Origin: a virus
IMG/VR virus record: IMGVR_UViG_3300032092_001756
Span: 1 to 24,928 of that record
DNA: 24,928 bases
Strand: one strand, 5' to 3'
Shown: positions 14,821-22,394 of the stretch, in pieces
Numbering within the stretch: the first letter of the stretch is position 1
Layout: the number at the start of each line of letters is the position of its first letter
Program-made: the position numbers and the translations under genes
The notes under the pieces: generated by a model
Told to the model about the DNA's origin: nothing
The model's input: the letters and a program-made list of their open reading frames with translations, nothing else
Database searches by the model: none

Positions 14821-15075
14821 ATGGAAATACAAAACTCGCTTGATTGGCAAAAAATTAACAGTGACCTAACCAGTCAACTATCCGGCGTTGGTTATAATCC
14901 GGACTTACACAAGATGTTAGCAAACATCACTAAAATGGTATCTGAATTGAGTAGTTTAGAAGTAGAAGCAAGACGAAAGAAGTCTACTCATATGACTCAG
15001 GAAAAGGTGAACACCATCAACAAAGCCATCAATCATTTGGAAAAACTGATATTGATGGCTACTCTAATGCGTTGA
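14821..15075 (+). CDS. Small helical protein of unknown function (84 aa)
   Basis: The product is not recognised. It is mostly helical (MLANITKMVSELSSLEVEARRK, INKAINHLEKLILMATLM) and probably forms a short coiled coil. There is no signal or membrane segment. No Shine-Dalgarno sequence precedes ATG 14821. The extended -10 box ends 6 bases before it, so the mRNA may be leaderless. It is followed by a spacer of 174 bases holding the moxR promoters, so it likely forms its own short unit. Confidence 0.6.
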   Translation: MEIQNSLDWQKINSDLTSQLSGVGYNPDLHKMLANITKMVSELSSLEVEARRKKSTHMTQEKVNTINKAINHLEKLILMATLMR

Positions 15076-15095
15076 TAGCTATGGCTTTCAACAGG

Positions 15096-15124
15096 TTGAC
15101 ATTAAATACACATTATGCTATACT
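15096..15124 (+). promoter_or_regulatory. Sigma70 promoter upstream of moxR (distal)
   Basis: TTGACA (15096-15101), 17 bases, TATACT (15119-15124) with the TGC extension. Initiation is expected near 15131, giving a leader of about 120 bases before the moxR ATG at 15250. Confidence 0.85.
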
Positions 15125-15184
15125 TACAGTCTGGCAAATCAAAAAGCATTCAAAAACGACTTGCCCAAAAGTAAAAAGCAAAGG

Positions 15185-15213
15185 TTGACGATAAATCACT
15201 TTACTGCTATACT
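15185..15213 (+). promoter_or_regulatory. Sigma70 promoter upstream of moxR (proximal)
   Basis: TTGACG (15185-15190), 17 bases, TATACT (15208-15213), again with the TGC extension. Initiation is expected near 15220, about 30 bases before ATG 15250, leaving room for the AAGGAAG ribosome site (15239-15245). Confidence 0.85.
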
Positions 15214-15249
15214 ATGTGTTCAGTTAGTTCATTTTTTTAAGGAAGCAAT

Positions 15250-16347
15250 ATGGCATCGCAAGTCTCTGACAATCATACAATCACCAGTGTACAGACACGT
15301 AAATCTATTCTTAAAGCGTTTAAAATTAAACGTCCCGTTTTTCTATGGGGACCTCCCGGTATCGGCAAATCAGAAGTGGTTGCTGAAATTGCAGAAGAAC
15401 TCAAGGGCGCAGTTATTGACTTGCGCATGGCACAAATGGAACCCACTGACATTCGTGGTATTCCCTACTTCAACAAAGACAACGGTAAAATGGACTGGGC
15501 TCCCCCGATCGATTTGCCTGATGAAGAATTTGCAAGCAAATACCCAGTTGTTGTATTGTTCTTAGATGAAATGAATTCTGCACCTCCTGCAGTACAGGCA
15601 GCAGGTTATCAACTAATTCTTAATCGCCGAGTTGGCAAATACTTCTTGCCGGACAATGTTGTAATTGTTGCGGCAGGTAATCGTGATAGTGACAAAGGTG
15701 TTACCTATCGTATGCCAATGCCCCTTGCTAATCGTTTTATTCACTTAGAAATGCGCCCTGACTTTACATCATGGCAACAATGGGCTGTGAACAAGGGCAT
15801 TCACAAAGACGTTGTAGGTTACTTGTCGTTTGCTAAACAAGATATCTATGACTTTGATTCTAAATCTAGTTCACGTGCGTTTGCAACACCTCGTTCATGG
15901 TGTTTCGTTTCTGACTTGTTGAGTGATGAAGACACTGACACTGATACACAATTCAACTTGATTGCAGGTGCAGTAGGTGAAGGTCTTGCTGTTAAGTTTA
16001 TGGCTCACCGTAAGATTGCAGGTCGTATGCCTGAGCCAAGCGAAATTTTGTCAGGCAAAGTTAAAGATTTGTCAGTGAAAGAAATTTCAGCAATGTATGC
16101 TTTGACAATTGGTATGTGCTACGAATTGAAAGATGCAGTTCAAAAGAAAACTAGTAGCAAAGACTTTCACGTTATGGCTCAGAATTTCTTTGACTATATG
16201 ATGAATAACTTTGAAACTGAATTGGTTGTTATGGGTGCAAAGATTGCATTGAAGACTTATGAGTTACCAATCGAACCAACTCAGTTGAAGAATTTTGATG
16301 AATTCCACAAGAAATACGGCAAGTACATTGTGGAAGCTGGTAACTAA
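15250..16347 (+). CDS. MoxR-like AAA+ ATPase
   Basis: The 365-residue protein has Walker A GPPGIGKS (34-41), Walker B VVLFLDE (101-107), and a sensor-1 style AAGNR followed by RMPMPLANRFIHLEM, with the arginine finger expected in this area. These are the marks of MoxR-type ATPases, which act as chaperones and work with a VWA-domain partner. That partner (16614-17894) is next but one. The gene has two sigma70-type promoters, a strong ribosome site and its own terminator, so it can be made early and separately from the partner. The cytoplasmic target, perhaps a metal-dependent or multi-subunit enzyme of host or phage, is unknown. Confidence 0.92.
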   Translation: MASQVSDNHTITSVQTRKSILKAFKIKRPVFLWGPPGIGKSEVVAEIAEELKGAVIDLRMAQMEPTDIRGIPYFNKDNGKMDWAPPIDLPDEEFASKYPVVVLFLDEMNSAPPAVQAAGYQLILNRRVGKYFLPDNVVIVAAGNRDSDKGVTYRMPMPLANRFIHLEMRPDFTSWQQWAVNKGIHKDVVGYLSFAKQDIYDFDSKSSSRAFATPRSWCFVSDLLSDEDTDTDTQFNLIAGAVGEGLAVKFMAHRKIAGRMPEPSEILSGKVKDLSVKEISAMYALTIGMCYELKDAVQKKTSSKDFHVMAQNFFDYMMNNFETELVVMGAKIALKTYELPIEPTQLKNFDEFHKKYGKYIVEAGN

Positions 16348-16364
16348 TTAGTTACTAGTTTTAC

Positions 16365-16397
16365 AGGGTGAGTGTAGTAATATGCTCACCCTTTTTT
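16365..16397 (+). terminator. Rho-independent terminator after moxR
   Basis: AGGGTGAG (16365-16372) pairs with CTCACCCT (16385-16392) around a 12-base loop, followed by a six-T tract. It lies 17 bases after the moxR stop. Confidence 0.9.
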
Positions 16398-16410
16398 AAT
16401 AAGGATTATT

Positions 16411-16563
16411 ATGACCGGTAAGAAATATTTTTATGCAATTGGGCAAAGTGCCCGAGCCCGTGGATTGTCAAAGTCACAGGCCGAAACCTTATATAGTATT
16501 GAATCCGCATCTCCTTATGCACGGATTGCATTTGATGCAGGTTATCGTGGATTGTCTTATTGA
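16411..16563 (+). CDS. Small hypothetical protein (50 aa)
   Basis: ATG 16411 has AAGGA (16401-16405) at a good distance. The 50 residues (MTGKKYFYAI GQSARARGLS start) show two similar parts, 'AIGQSARARGLS' and 'AFDAGYRGLS', possibly two short helices of a compact fold. No family is recognised. It lies between the moxR terminator and the promoter of the VWA gene, whose -35 box overlaps its stop codon. It depends on read-through or an unseen promoter. Confidence 0.55.
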   Translation: MTGKKYFYAIGQSARARGLSKSQAETLYSIESASPYARIAFDAGYRGLSY

Positions 16564-16588
16564 CATTAAATTAAATATGTGTTACAAT
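16560..16588 (+). promoter_or_regulatory. Sigma70 promoter of the metallopeptidase/VWA gene
   Basis: TTGACA (16560-16565), 17 bases, TACAAT (16583-16588), with a TGT extension. Initiation near 16595 leaves a leader of about 19 bases with AAAGGA (16603-16608) before ATG 16614. Confidence 0.88.
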
Positions 16589-16613
16589 AATACATAAACA
16601 ACAAAGGACTATT

Positions 16614-17894
16614 ATGAGTGCAGTACTAAATCCCACAAAAAAAACACGAAGCAAAAAATATGAGGACCTTATCGGACCTACAGATAATAAAATCGATGCA
16701 CTAGCACGTGAACGTTTAGTTACTGCACGTATCGGTTTGTTGCTACGTCATTCATTCTTTGGTAATCTTGCTACTCGCATGAAATTGATTAACGCTGATG
16801 AATGGTGTGGTACAGCGGCTACTGATGGTCAAAAGTTCTATTACAATAGCCGTTTCATTATGAAATTGAAACCAAAAGAAGTTGAATTCTTAGTTGGTCA
16901 TGAAGTATTGCACGTAGTGTACGATCACATGGGTCGTAGGAATGATCGTGATCCGCAAATCTGGAACATTGCAGATGACTATGCAGTTAATGCTGATTTG
17001 AAACGACACAAAGTAGGTGAGTTCATTACTACTGTGCCTTGCTTGTACGAAACCAAGTATGATGGTAAGCCTGCTGAAGAAATCTATGATGACTTGATGA
17101 AAAACGTCAAGAAAATTTCTATGGATGATTTGATTGACCAATTGCTTGACGATCACATGGATGGTGATGGTGAAGAAGGTGAAGGCGAAGAAGGAGACAA
17201 AGACGGCAAAGGTAAAGGTCGTCCTAAATTGTCACAGGAAGAAAAGGACCGTATTCGTCAGGAAGTTAAGCAAGCTATTATATCTGCCGCACAAAGTGCA
17301 GAGGCAGGTACATTGCCTAAAGGTGTTGAACGATTGATTCGTGACACTACTAACCCTGTTATGCCTTGGCGTGAATTGATTCAGACTAATCTGACAAGTT
17401 GTATTCGTACAGACTATAGCTGGGCACGTCCTTCACGTAGAAGCTGGCACATGGATGCTATCATGCCCGGTATGACCCCCGGTGAAGAAATCGATGTAGT
17501 AGTTACACTTGATATGTCAGGTTCTATCAGCAACAAGCAAGCACAGGCGTTCTTAGGTGAAGTCGGTGGCATGATGAGTTCGTTTGACGGTTACAAAGTA
17601 CATATTTTCTGTTTTGATACTCGTACATATAACCCACAAGACTTCTCAAGTGAGAACATGGACCTAATTGAGAACTACGAACCTCAAGGTGGTGGAGGCA
17701 CGGATTTTGATTGTATCTTTGAATACTTGAAAGAAAATGCTATTGAGCCGAAACGTTTGATTGTATTCACTGATGGATACCCTTGCGGTTCATGGGGTGA
17801 TCCAGAGTATTGCGATACAACATGGATTATTCATGGTGATCCTAATCCGAATCCCCCATTCGGAACATTTGCAATTTATGATGAGGCAAAATAA
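16614..17894 (+). CDS. VWA-domain protein with putative metallopeptidase (DUF2201-type), MoxR partner
   Basis: The 426-residue protein has two domains. The N-terminal part holds a zinc-peptidase motif HEVLH (96-100) followed by YDHMGRR and WNIADDYAVN. A strongly acidic/Gly/Lys linker (about 180-203) comes next. The C-terminal VWA-like domain has a MIDAS motif DMSGS (300-304), FDTRTYN, GGGGTDF and IVFTDG. This layout matches the VWA-like metallopeptidase proteins that sit beside MoxR ATPases in bacteria and phages. The ATPase probably remodels substrates handed over by the VWA protein; peptidase activity is not shown. Its own consensus promoter suggests regulation apart from moxR. The following membrane peptide overlaps its stop. 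Confidence 0.9.
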   Translation: MSAVLNPTKKTRSKKYEDLIGPTDNKIDALARERLVTARIGLLLRHSFFGNLATRMKLINADEWCGTAATDGQKFYYNSRFIMKLKPKEVEFLVGHEVLHVVYDHMGRRNDRDPQIWNIADDYAVNADLKRHKVGEFITTVPCLYETKYDGKPAEEIYDDLMKNVKKISMDDLIDQLLDDHMDGDGEEGEGEEGDKDGKGKGRPKLSQEEKDRIRQEVKQAIISAAQSAEAGTLPKGVERLIRDTTNPVMPWRELIQTNLTSCIRTDYSWARPSRRSWHMDAIMPGMTPGEEIDVVVTLDMSGSISNKQAQAFLGEVGGMMSSFDGYKVHIFCFDTRTYNPQDFSSENMDLIENYEPQGGGGTDFDCIFEYLKENAIEPKRLIVFTDGYPCGSWGDPEYCDTTWIIHGDPNPNPPFGTFAIYDEAK

Positions 17895-18016
17895 TGATTC
17901 AATTATTTGAAATGTTAGGATATGCATTTATTGCAATAGTACTATTTGGAATAGGCTATGCGTTTGTTAAAATTTTTGCTTCTGGACTATCTGCATTAAT
18001 AAAGCACGATGACTGA
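17894..18016 (+). CDS. Small single-span membrane protein (40 aa)
   Basis: ATG 17894 overlaps the stop of the VWA gene by one base (TAATG), and the stop lies 8 bases into the next gene. The 40 residues have a hydrophobic centre (YAFIAIVLFGIGYAFV, about 10-25) and a polar end (KHDD), fitting one membrane helix. The tight junctions on both sides favour a translated gene. Function unknown. Confidence 0.55.
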   Translation: MIQLFEMLGYAFIAIVLFGIGYAFVKIFASGLSALIKHDD

Positions 18017-18245
18017 TATATACGAATCTCCTGATAAAGGTGAGACAGTATATGTTCGTAAATCAGGTTCAAGTGAACGTACTTTGCATAGTCAGAGTGC
18101 TAGACAGTCTGACCTTTTAAAAAACTTGAAAGAGGATCAGCTTTGGGGAAATATCAGGCGTGCCGCAAAAACAAATGTTGCACTAGCCGATGCATTGAAT
18201 AAGGCTAAGATGATTTATGCGCTCATCAAAAAAGAAAACAACTAG
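18009..18245 (+). CDS. Small conserved-type phage protein (78 aa)
   Basis: The protein starts MTDIYESPDKGETVYVRKSG, a beginning I associate with small phage proteins of unknown role, and continues with a charged helical region (LLKNLKEDQLWGNIRRAAKTN, ALADALNKAKMIYALIKK). It is cytoplasmic. It overlaps the membrane peptide by 8 bases and the next ORF by 29, typical of a packed phage operon. No function can be assigned. Confidence 0.7.
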   Translation: MTDIYESPDKGETVYVRKSGSSERTLHSQSARQSDLLKNLKEDQLWGNIRRAAKTNVALADALNKAKMIYALIKKENN

Positions 18246-18588
18246 ATTTATAGCAATGTGGGACATGACCGGACTTGAATGTCTAATCAATGTTACTGCT
18301 ATTCAAAAAGAACATGAGAAATGGGAAAAAGAAAATATTTTTCGTATTCTTAAAGATCAGATCAGAGAAGTTAAACCGCCGAGTGTTCCTTTAGATAAGA
18401 TGATACTAAGGGCACGGGTTAATAGCCAACGCCACTATGAAATTTATACATTTGACTCAGAGTTGTCGGAAAAGTGTATTAAAGAGACATTCGAAAGTGA
18501 TCCTCAAGTAATAGTGGATGCAATTCGTAATGTAGGCCATGAATTGTATAGTGACAGAGTAGTAAAGAAAACACAGGTGATTGTATGA
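18217..18588 (+). CDS. Phage protein of unknown function (123 aa)
   Basis: The frame opens at ATG 18217 inside the previous gene. The segment RFIAMWDMTGLECLINVT near the start looks like the conserved core of a phage family; since it includes residues before the ATG at 18256, the upstream start is preferred. The middle is charged and helical (EHEKWEKENIFRILKDQI). The C-terminal half (LRARVNSQRHYEIYTFDSE) looks like alternating beta and alpha structure. It ends in a 4-base overlap with the next gene. No catalytic motif is visible. Confidence 0.7.
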   Translation: MRSSKKKTTRFIAMWDMTGLECLINVTAIQKEHEKWEKENIFRILKDQIREVKPPSVPLDKMILRARVNSQRHYEIYTFDSELSEKCIKETFESDPQVIVDAIRNVGHELYSDRVVKKTQVIV

Positions 18589-18995
18589 TGTATATTGGAA
18601 CAAGTTTAGGTAGATGTTTGCGTAGTATCCTGACAGGCGAAGTGTCCGAGGATGACGTTTTATTAATTATTACTCGCACCATGAGTCCTAATTTAGAAGA
18701 ATTTATGGTTGTCGTAAAACAATACTATGATGAAGGTAATTATTCTTCATATCAACCACAAGACTATGATCTTTCAGTTAAGTCTTGGGAAGAGGTAGAA
18801 ACACTTGCAAAACGTTTATACACTACCGGAAGGATTCATCAACCTAGAAACTTTGTGTCTTTGGGCGATCGGTTTATTCACCCGGATCTAAGTAGTGATA
18901 TTTGGGTAGAAGTATCTCCTAAAAGTCGCAACAGTACACCCGCGGTAGTGCAAGCATATGAACATTATAAAATGTTGGATGCACTTACACAATGA
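18585..18995 (+). CDS. Phage protein of unknown function (136 aa)
   Basis: The protein begins MMYIGTSLGRCLRSILTGEVSEDDVLLIITRT. I recall this 'LG(R)CL(R/K)DI..G.V..DDV..I..(R/G)T' pattern in small T4-like phage proteins, function unknown. A helical WEEVETLAKRLYTTGRI segment and 'PDLSSDIWVEVSP' follow. Both ends overlap neighbours by 4 bases (ATGA), so it belongs to a translationally coupled chain from 18009 to 19243. It is cytoplasmic, without cofactor motifs. Confidence 0.7.
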   Translation: MMYIGTSLGRCLRSILTGEVSEDDVLLIITRTMSPNLEEFMVVVKQYYDEGNYSSYQPQDYDLSVKSWEEVETLAKRLYTTGRIHQPRNFVSLGDRFIHPDLSSDIWVEVSPKSRNSTPAVVQAYEHYKMLDALTQ

Positions 18996-19243
18996 TTGTT
19001 AACCCACAACTGTGGTATGGTACACGTGAGTTAAAATTAACTCCTCCCCATTTTCTAAGGTGCTCTGCTCCCTTAACAGAAGCCTCTATGGAATGGGTAA
19101 TTACTAAACTTAAAGGAAGATATACAAAAGAGGATCTGTGGGATGATGACAGTGATTTGTTTTTCGTAGACGCCCAATGTATATCCTTTGAAGATCCAGC
19201 AGAAGCAATGCTGTACGAATTGAGATGGTCGGGTACAAAATAA
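18992..19243 (+). CDS. Small phage protein of unknown function (83 aa)
   Basis: Not recognised. The 83 residues start four bases inside the preceding gene. They include MEWVITKLKGRYTKEDLWDDDSDLFFVD and FEDPAEAMLYELRW, suggesting a small alpha/beta fold. Two separate cysteines do not form a metal motif. It closes the coupled chain; a 51-base spacer follows. Confidence 0.65.
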   Translation: MIVNPQLWYGTRELKLTPPHFLRCSAPLTEASMEWVITKLKGRYTKEDLWDDDSDLFFVDAQCISFEDPAEAMLYELRWSGTK

Positions 19244-19294
19244 ATTTAGCACCGGCAAAAACACGTTAAATATTTAAAACCTAAGGAGATTAGT

Positions 19295-19975
19295 ATGAGT
19301 TTTTTAAGACACGTAGGGAAAATTGGTGACCGAAAAGTTGCTATCGTATTTAGAGAAGTACCAAATGAGTCACACATGTGCTTAGTTGTATTCACTGATA
19401 CATTGAACAGACACATTCACGACCCAATGATGAAATGCATTGAAAGTGATATTGGCCAGAGTAGTCAAAATCTAGCTGACGCATTGAATCGCACACATAC
19501 GCAAGATGGTAAATACATCCTGCAAGTATTGCATGGTCAAGGTATGTTAAAGAAAGTGCAGACTGAAACAGTAGTTGTAACACCTAACGCTAGTACTAGA
19601 ATTAAATTAAGTGAATTAAATAAAATTCTAGATGAGATGGAACAAGGTGAAGCGGCAGTAAAACGTCTTGCTGAGATTGACGGTAACCGTGGAATGCAGA
19701 GTACTGAGTCTCTTGCAAAAAATATGCGTGACCGTAATACTCCACCAGTAGTAGAAGCCGCTGATGGATTGTTAAGTGATAATTTACTAGCAAAGAATTT
19801 ACGCAATCAAGCCTCTAAGATGGAAGCAGAAGCTAAGTTGTTGTTGACTGAGAGTCAACGTTTACAGCAAGAAGCATCTAGCTTAGATGGTATAGCAGTA
19901 CAATATGCATCTGCTGATGCAACACCAGTCGCTAAAAAACGAGGCCGCCCAGCTAAAGTTAAAACACTTGCGTAA
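19295..19975 (+). CDS. Phage protein with C-terminal AT-hook-like tail (226 aa)
   Basis: A strong ribosome site (TAAGGAG) precedes the start. The N-terminal 95 residues (FLRHVGKIGDRKVAIVFREVP, MCLVVFTDTLN, YILQVLHGQGMLKKV) look like a beta-rich fold. A long helical region follows (120-205, LNKILDEMEQGEAAVKRLAEI; ASKMEAEAKLLLTESQRLQQEA), probably a coiled coil. The end reads KKRGRPAKVK, an AT-hook (GRP) that would insert in the minor groove of AT-rich DNA. A DNA-binding or nucleoid-like role is therefore reasonable but inferred. The family itself is not recognised. Confidence 0.7.
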   Translation: MSFLRHVGKIGDRKVAIVFREVPNESHMCLVVFTDTLNRHIHDPMMKCIESDIGQSSQNLADALNRTHTQDGKYILQVLHGQGMLKKVQTETVVVTPNASTRIKLSELNKILDEMEQGEAAVKRLAEIDGNRGMQSTESLAKNMRDRNTPPVVEAADGLLSDNLLAKNLRNQASKMEAEAKLLLTESQRLQQEASSLDGIAVQYASADATPVAKKRGRPAKVKTLA

Positions 19976-19982
19976 GTAAAGA

Positions 19983-20279
19983 ATGACCCCAGACTACATT
20001 AAAAAATGGGAACATATTCTTGAGGATGTTGATAAAGTTAAAGTACCGGTACAATTCATTCGTAAAATCGTGGTGAGGATGACAGGTAAAAAACAACATA
20101 CAATCAATATTCAATCTTTAATGAAACAAGGATTAGACCCTCATGAGGTGGAGGAAGTTATTTCACGTAAGTTAAATGAACTTGATCCACTCATTACCAG
20201 TTTTGAATTTGTGCTCAACGTTGAGACTATTGCAGAAACTGTGCAACCTGAAACAGATAAGCTATTAGGTAAACTATGA
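19983..20279 (+). CDS. Phage protein of unknown function (98 aa)
   Basis: The 98-residue charged protein starts MTPDYIKKWEHILEDVDKVKVP and contains 'FIRKIVVRMTGKKQHTINIQSL' and GLDPHEVEEVISRKLNEL, a basic patch followed by acidic helices. It begins 7 bases after the AT-hook gene and overlaps thyA by 4 bases, so the three are probably co-expressed. No known domain is visible. Confidence 0.7.
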   Translation: MTPDYIKKWEHILEDVDKVKVPVQFIRKIVVRMTGKKQHTINIQSLMKQGLDPHEVEEVISRKLNELDPLITSFEFVLNVETIAETVQPETDKLLGKL

Positions 20280-21175
20280 AACAGTATTTGGATTTGTTGC
20301 AAGACATATTGGATAATGGAGAAGAAAAAGATGACAGAACTGGCATTGGCACGTTTAGTGTTTTTGGCCGTAGTATGCGCTTTGATTTGCGCGGGGGTTT
20401 TCCAGCAGTTACAACGAAAAAATTAGCATGGAAAGCATGTGTAGGTGAACTACTTTGGTTTATTGAGGGTAGTAGTGACGAACGTAGGTTAGCAGAAATT
20501 ACTCATGGCACTAGAGAAGATGTAGTAACTATTTGGACGCCAAACGCATTGTCTCCTTATTGGAAACACAAAGCAAAATTTGAAGGTGATCTAGGTCGTG
20601 TATACGGAGTACAATGGCGTCATTGGAATAATTATCGTATAGAAAAAGATATGGGTCCAGCACACAAGGGCGGAACACGACTTGCAGTAGATAGGACAGA
20701 AATAGATCAATTGGCAAAACTCATCGAAGGACTGAAACAAGATCCTAATGGGCGCAGACACATTCTAAGTGCCTGGAACGTGAGCGAGTTAGACCAGATG
20801 GCATTGCCACCTTGTCATGTTATGAGTCAATTCTATGTCAACAAAAATAAAGAACTATCTTGTCATATGTACCAGCGTAGTGTGGATGTGTTTCTTGGTT
20901 TACCTTTTAACATTGCTAGCTATGCGCTACTCACTCATTTGATTGCGCATCACTGTGATTTAAAAGTGGGTGAGTTGATTATCAGCACGGGCGATACACA
21001 CATCTATAAAGACCACGTTGAACAAGTTAAAGAACAGCTACAACGTGAGCCACACCCATTGCCTACATTAATGTTAAACGCACAAAAGAATAACATCTTT
21101 GAAATGACAATGCAAGATATACATTTAGAGAACTATCAAAGTCATGGACCAATTAGAGCAAATATGGCAGTCTGA
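20276..21175 (+). CDS. thyA: Thymidylate synthase ThyA
   Basis: The 299-residue enzyme is full length. Family motifs are all present: DRTGIGTFSVFGRSMRFDL (phosphate-binding Arg), KACVGELLWFIEGSS, RVYGVQWRHW, the catalytic cysteine C180 in ALPPCH, YQRSVDVFLGLPFNIASY (dUMP binding) and GDTHIYKDH. It methylates dUMP to dTMP with methylenetetrahydrofolate, feeding phage DNA synthesis in the cytoplasm. The first codons overlap the preceding gene by 4 bases. The last 32 bases overlap the next ORF, so the chain is translationally linked. Confidence 0.97.
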   Translation: MKQYLDLLQDILDNGEEKDDRTGIGTFSVFGRSMRFDLRGGFPAVTTKKLAWKACVGELLWFIEGSSDERRLAEITHGTREDVVTIWTPNALSPYWKHKAKFEGDLGRVYGVQWRHWNNYRIEKDMGPAHKGGTRLAVDRTEIDQLAKLIEGLKQDPNGRRHILSAWNVSELDQMALPPCHVMSQFYVNKNKELSCHMYQRSVDVFLGLPFNIASYALLTHLIAHHCDLKVGELIISTGDTHIYKDHVEQVKEQLQREPHPLPTLMLNAQKNNIFEMTMQDIHLENYQSHGPIRANMAV

Positions 21176-21431
21176 TACAGAGGATCAACAATCTATCACT
21201 TATACAGTTAAAGTTCTTAGTGTAGGTGATGTAGAAGATCCTGACCTATATGTTGGACAGCATATATGGGAGTGGCAAGAAACAGATGAAGGCAAGTGGA
21301 TAATGAAACACTCGAACCCAACTCCTAGCTGGCATCGTAGCGTTGACCGTATCACTTATGGATACAAATATGATATTAAGGCATATCTTACTCCAAAACA
21401 ACTAACATATTTTAAGTTGAAATTCGAATGA
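21144..21431 (+). CDS. Phage protein of unknown function (95 aa)
   Basis: The ATG at 21144 lies 32 bases inside thyA; no other near start exists in this frame, since the next Met is about 50 codons on. The acidic, aromatic protein contains 'YTVKVLSVGDVEDPDLYVGQHIWEWQ' and 'RITYGYKYDIKAYLTPKQLTYFKLKF', probably a small beta fold. Its stop overlaps the epimerase start by 4 bases (ATGA). Unrecognised. Confidence 0.65.
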   Translation: MDQLEQIWQSDTEDQQSITYTVKVLSVGDVEDPDLYVGQHIWEWQETDEGKWIMKHSNPTPSWHRSVDRITYGYKYDIKAYLTPKQLTYFKLKFE

Positions 21432-22390
21432 ACATTTTAGTAACAGGTGGTCTAGGTCTTATCGGACACAACGTAGTTAAACGATTGCAGGATCAAGGGC
21501 ATTTAGTATCTATCATGGATACTAAAACAACCTATGGTATTATCCCGCATGCCGAAATTGATTACTTAATGACTGAACGTAGGAAAAAGATTGATGCTGA
21601 TAGCTATATCTATGACCGTGATATTTGTGACATAGACGATGTTGATTACGTGTTTAATATTGAACAGCCTGAGATTGTAATTCATATGGCTAGCTTTCCA
21701 AGACAGAAAGTAGTTAACGCAAACCCCTCAAAGGGAAGTCGTGTTATGAGTGAGGGGTTACTTAACTTACTTGAAGCAAGTACAAAGTACAAAGTACGTA
21801 AATTCATTTATATCAGTAGTTCAATGGTATACGGTGACTTCAAAGATGATGTTACTGAAGATGCCGTATGCAAACCGCAAGGTCAGTATGGTATTATGAA
21901 ACTAGCAGGGGAATGGCTAGTTAAAGACTATGCACGTAAAGACAATATGGTTTATACCATCATTCGTCCTAGTGCTGTGTACGGACCACTAGATGTAGAA
22001 GATAGAGTTATTTCTAAATTTATGCTTACTGCAATAAAAGGTGGTATATTGAATGTTAATGGAGCAAGCGAGACATTGGACTTCACCTATGTAGATGATG
22101 CGGCAGACGGTATTGTTGCGGCATCATTGAGTGACAATACAGAAAATAAGACTTATAATATAACAAAGAGTCATAGCTACAGTTTGCTAGATGCGGCAAA
22201 TCTAGCAGTTAATATTGCTGGGTCAGGGACAGTAAATGTTCGTGACAAAGACCCGGACTTCCCTACTAGGGGAGCATTGAATATTAATGCCGCAAGAAAA
22301 GACTTTGGGTTTGACCCTAAAGTTGACGTAGAAGAAGGTTTCCGTAATTATTACGAATGGTTATCTAATTCTACATATTTTACTAAATAA
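21428..22390 (+). CDS. NAD-dependent epimerase/dehydratase (extended SDR)
   Basis: The 320-residue Rossmann protein has the cofactor motif GGLGLIG (7-13), VIHMASFPRQK, the catalytic serine region YISSSMVYGD, the pair Y154/K158 in QYGIMK, and IIRPSAVYGP. These define extended SDR nucleotide-sugar epimerases and dehydratases (the UDP-glucose 4-epimerase type). It would supply modified nucleotide sugars in the cytoplasm, which suits the GT2 and carbamoyltransferase in this window. The substrate is not determinable from sequence. The start overlaps the preceding gene by 4 bases. Confidence 0.93.
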   Translation: MNILVTGGLGLIGHNVVKRLQDQGHLVSIMDTKTTYGIIPHAEIDYLMTERRKKIDADSYIYDRDICDIDDVDYVFNIEQPEIVIHMASFPRQKVVNANPSKGSRVMSEGLLNLLEASTKYKVRKFIYISSSMVYGDFKDDVTEDAVCKPQGQYGIMKLAGEWLVKDYARKDNMVYTIIRPSAVYGPLDVEDRVISKFMLTAIKGGILNVNGASETLDFTYVDDAADGIVAASLSDNTENKTYNITKSHSYSLLDAANLAVNIAGSGTVNVRDKDPDFPTRGALNINAARKDFGFDPKVDVEEGFRNYYEWLSNSTYFTK

Positions 22391-22394
22391 CATT

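Noticed and set aside
15079-15189. 35-codon frame upstream of moxR
   Set aside because: No ribosome site, overlaps the distal promoter, and the composition looks random.
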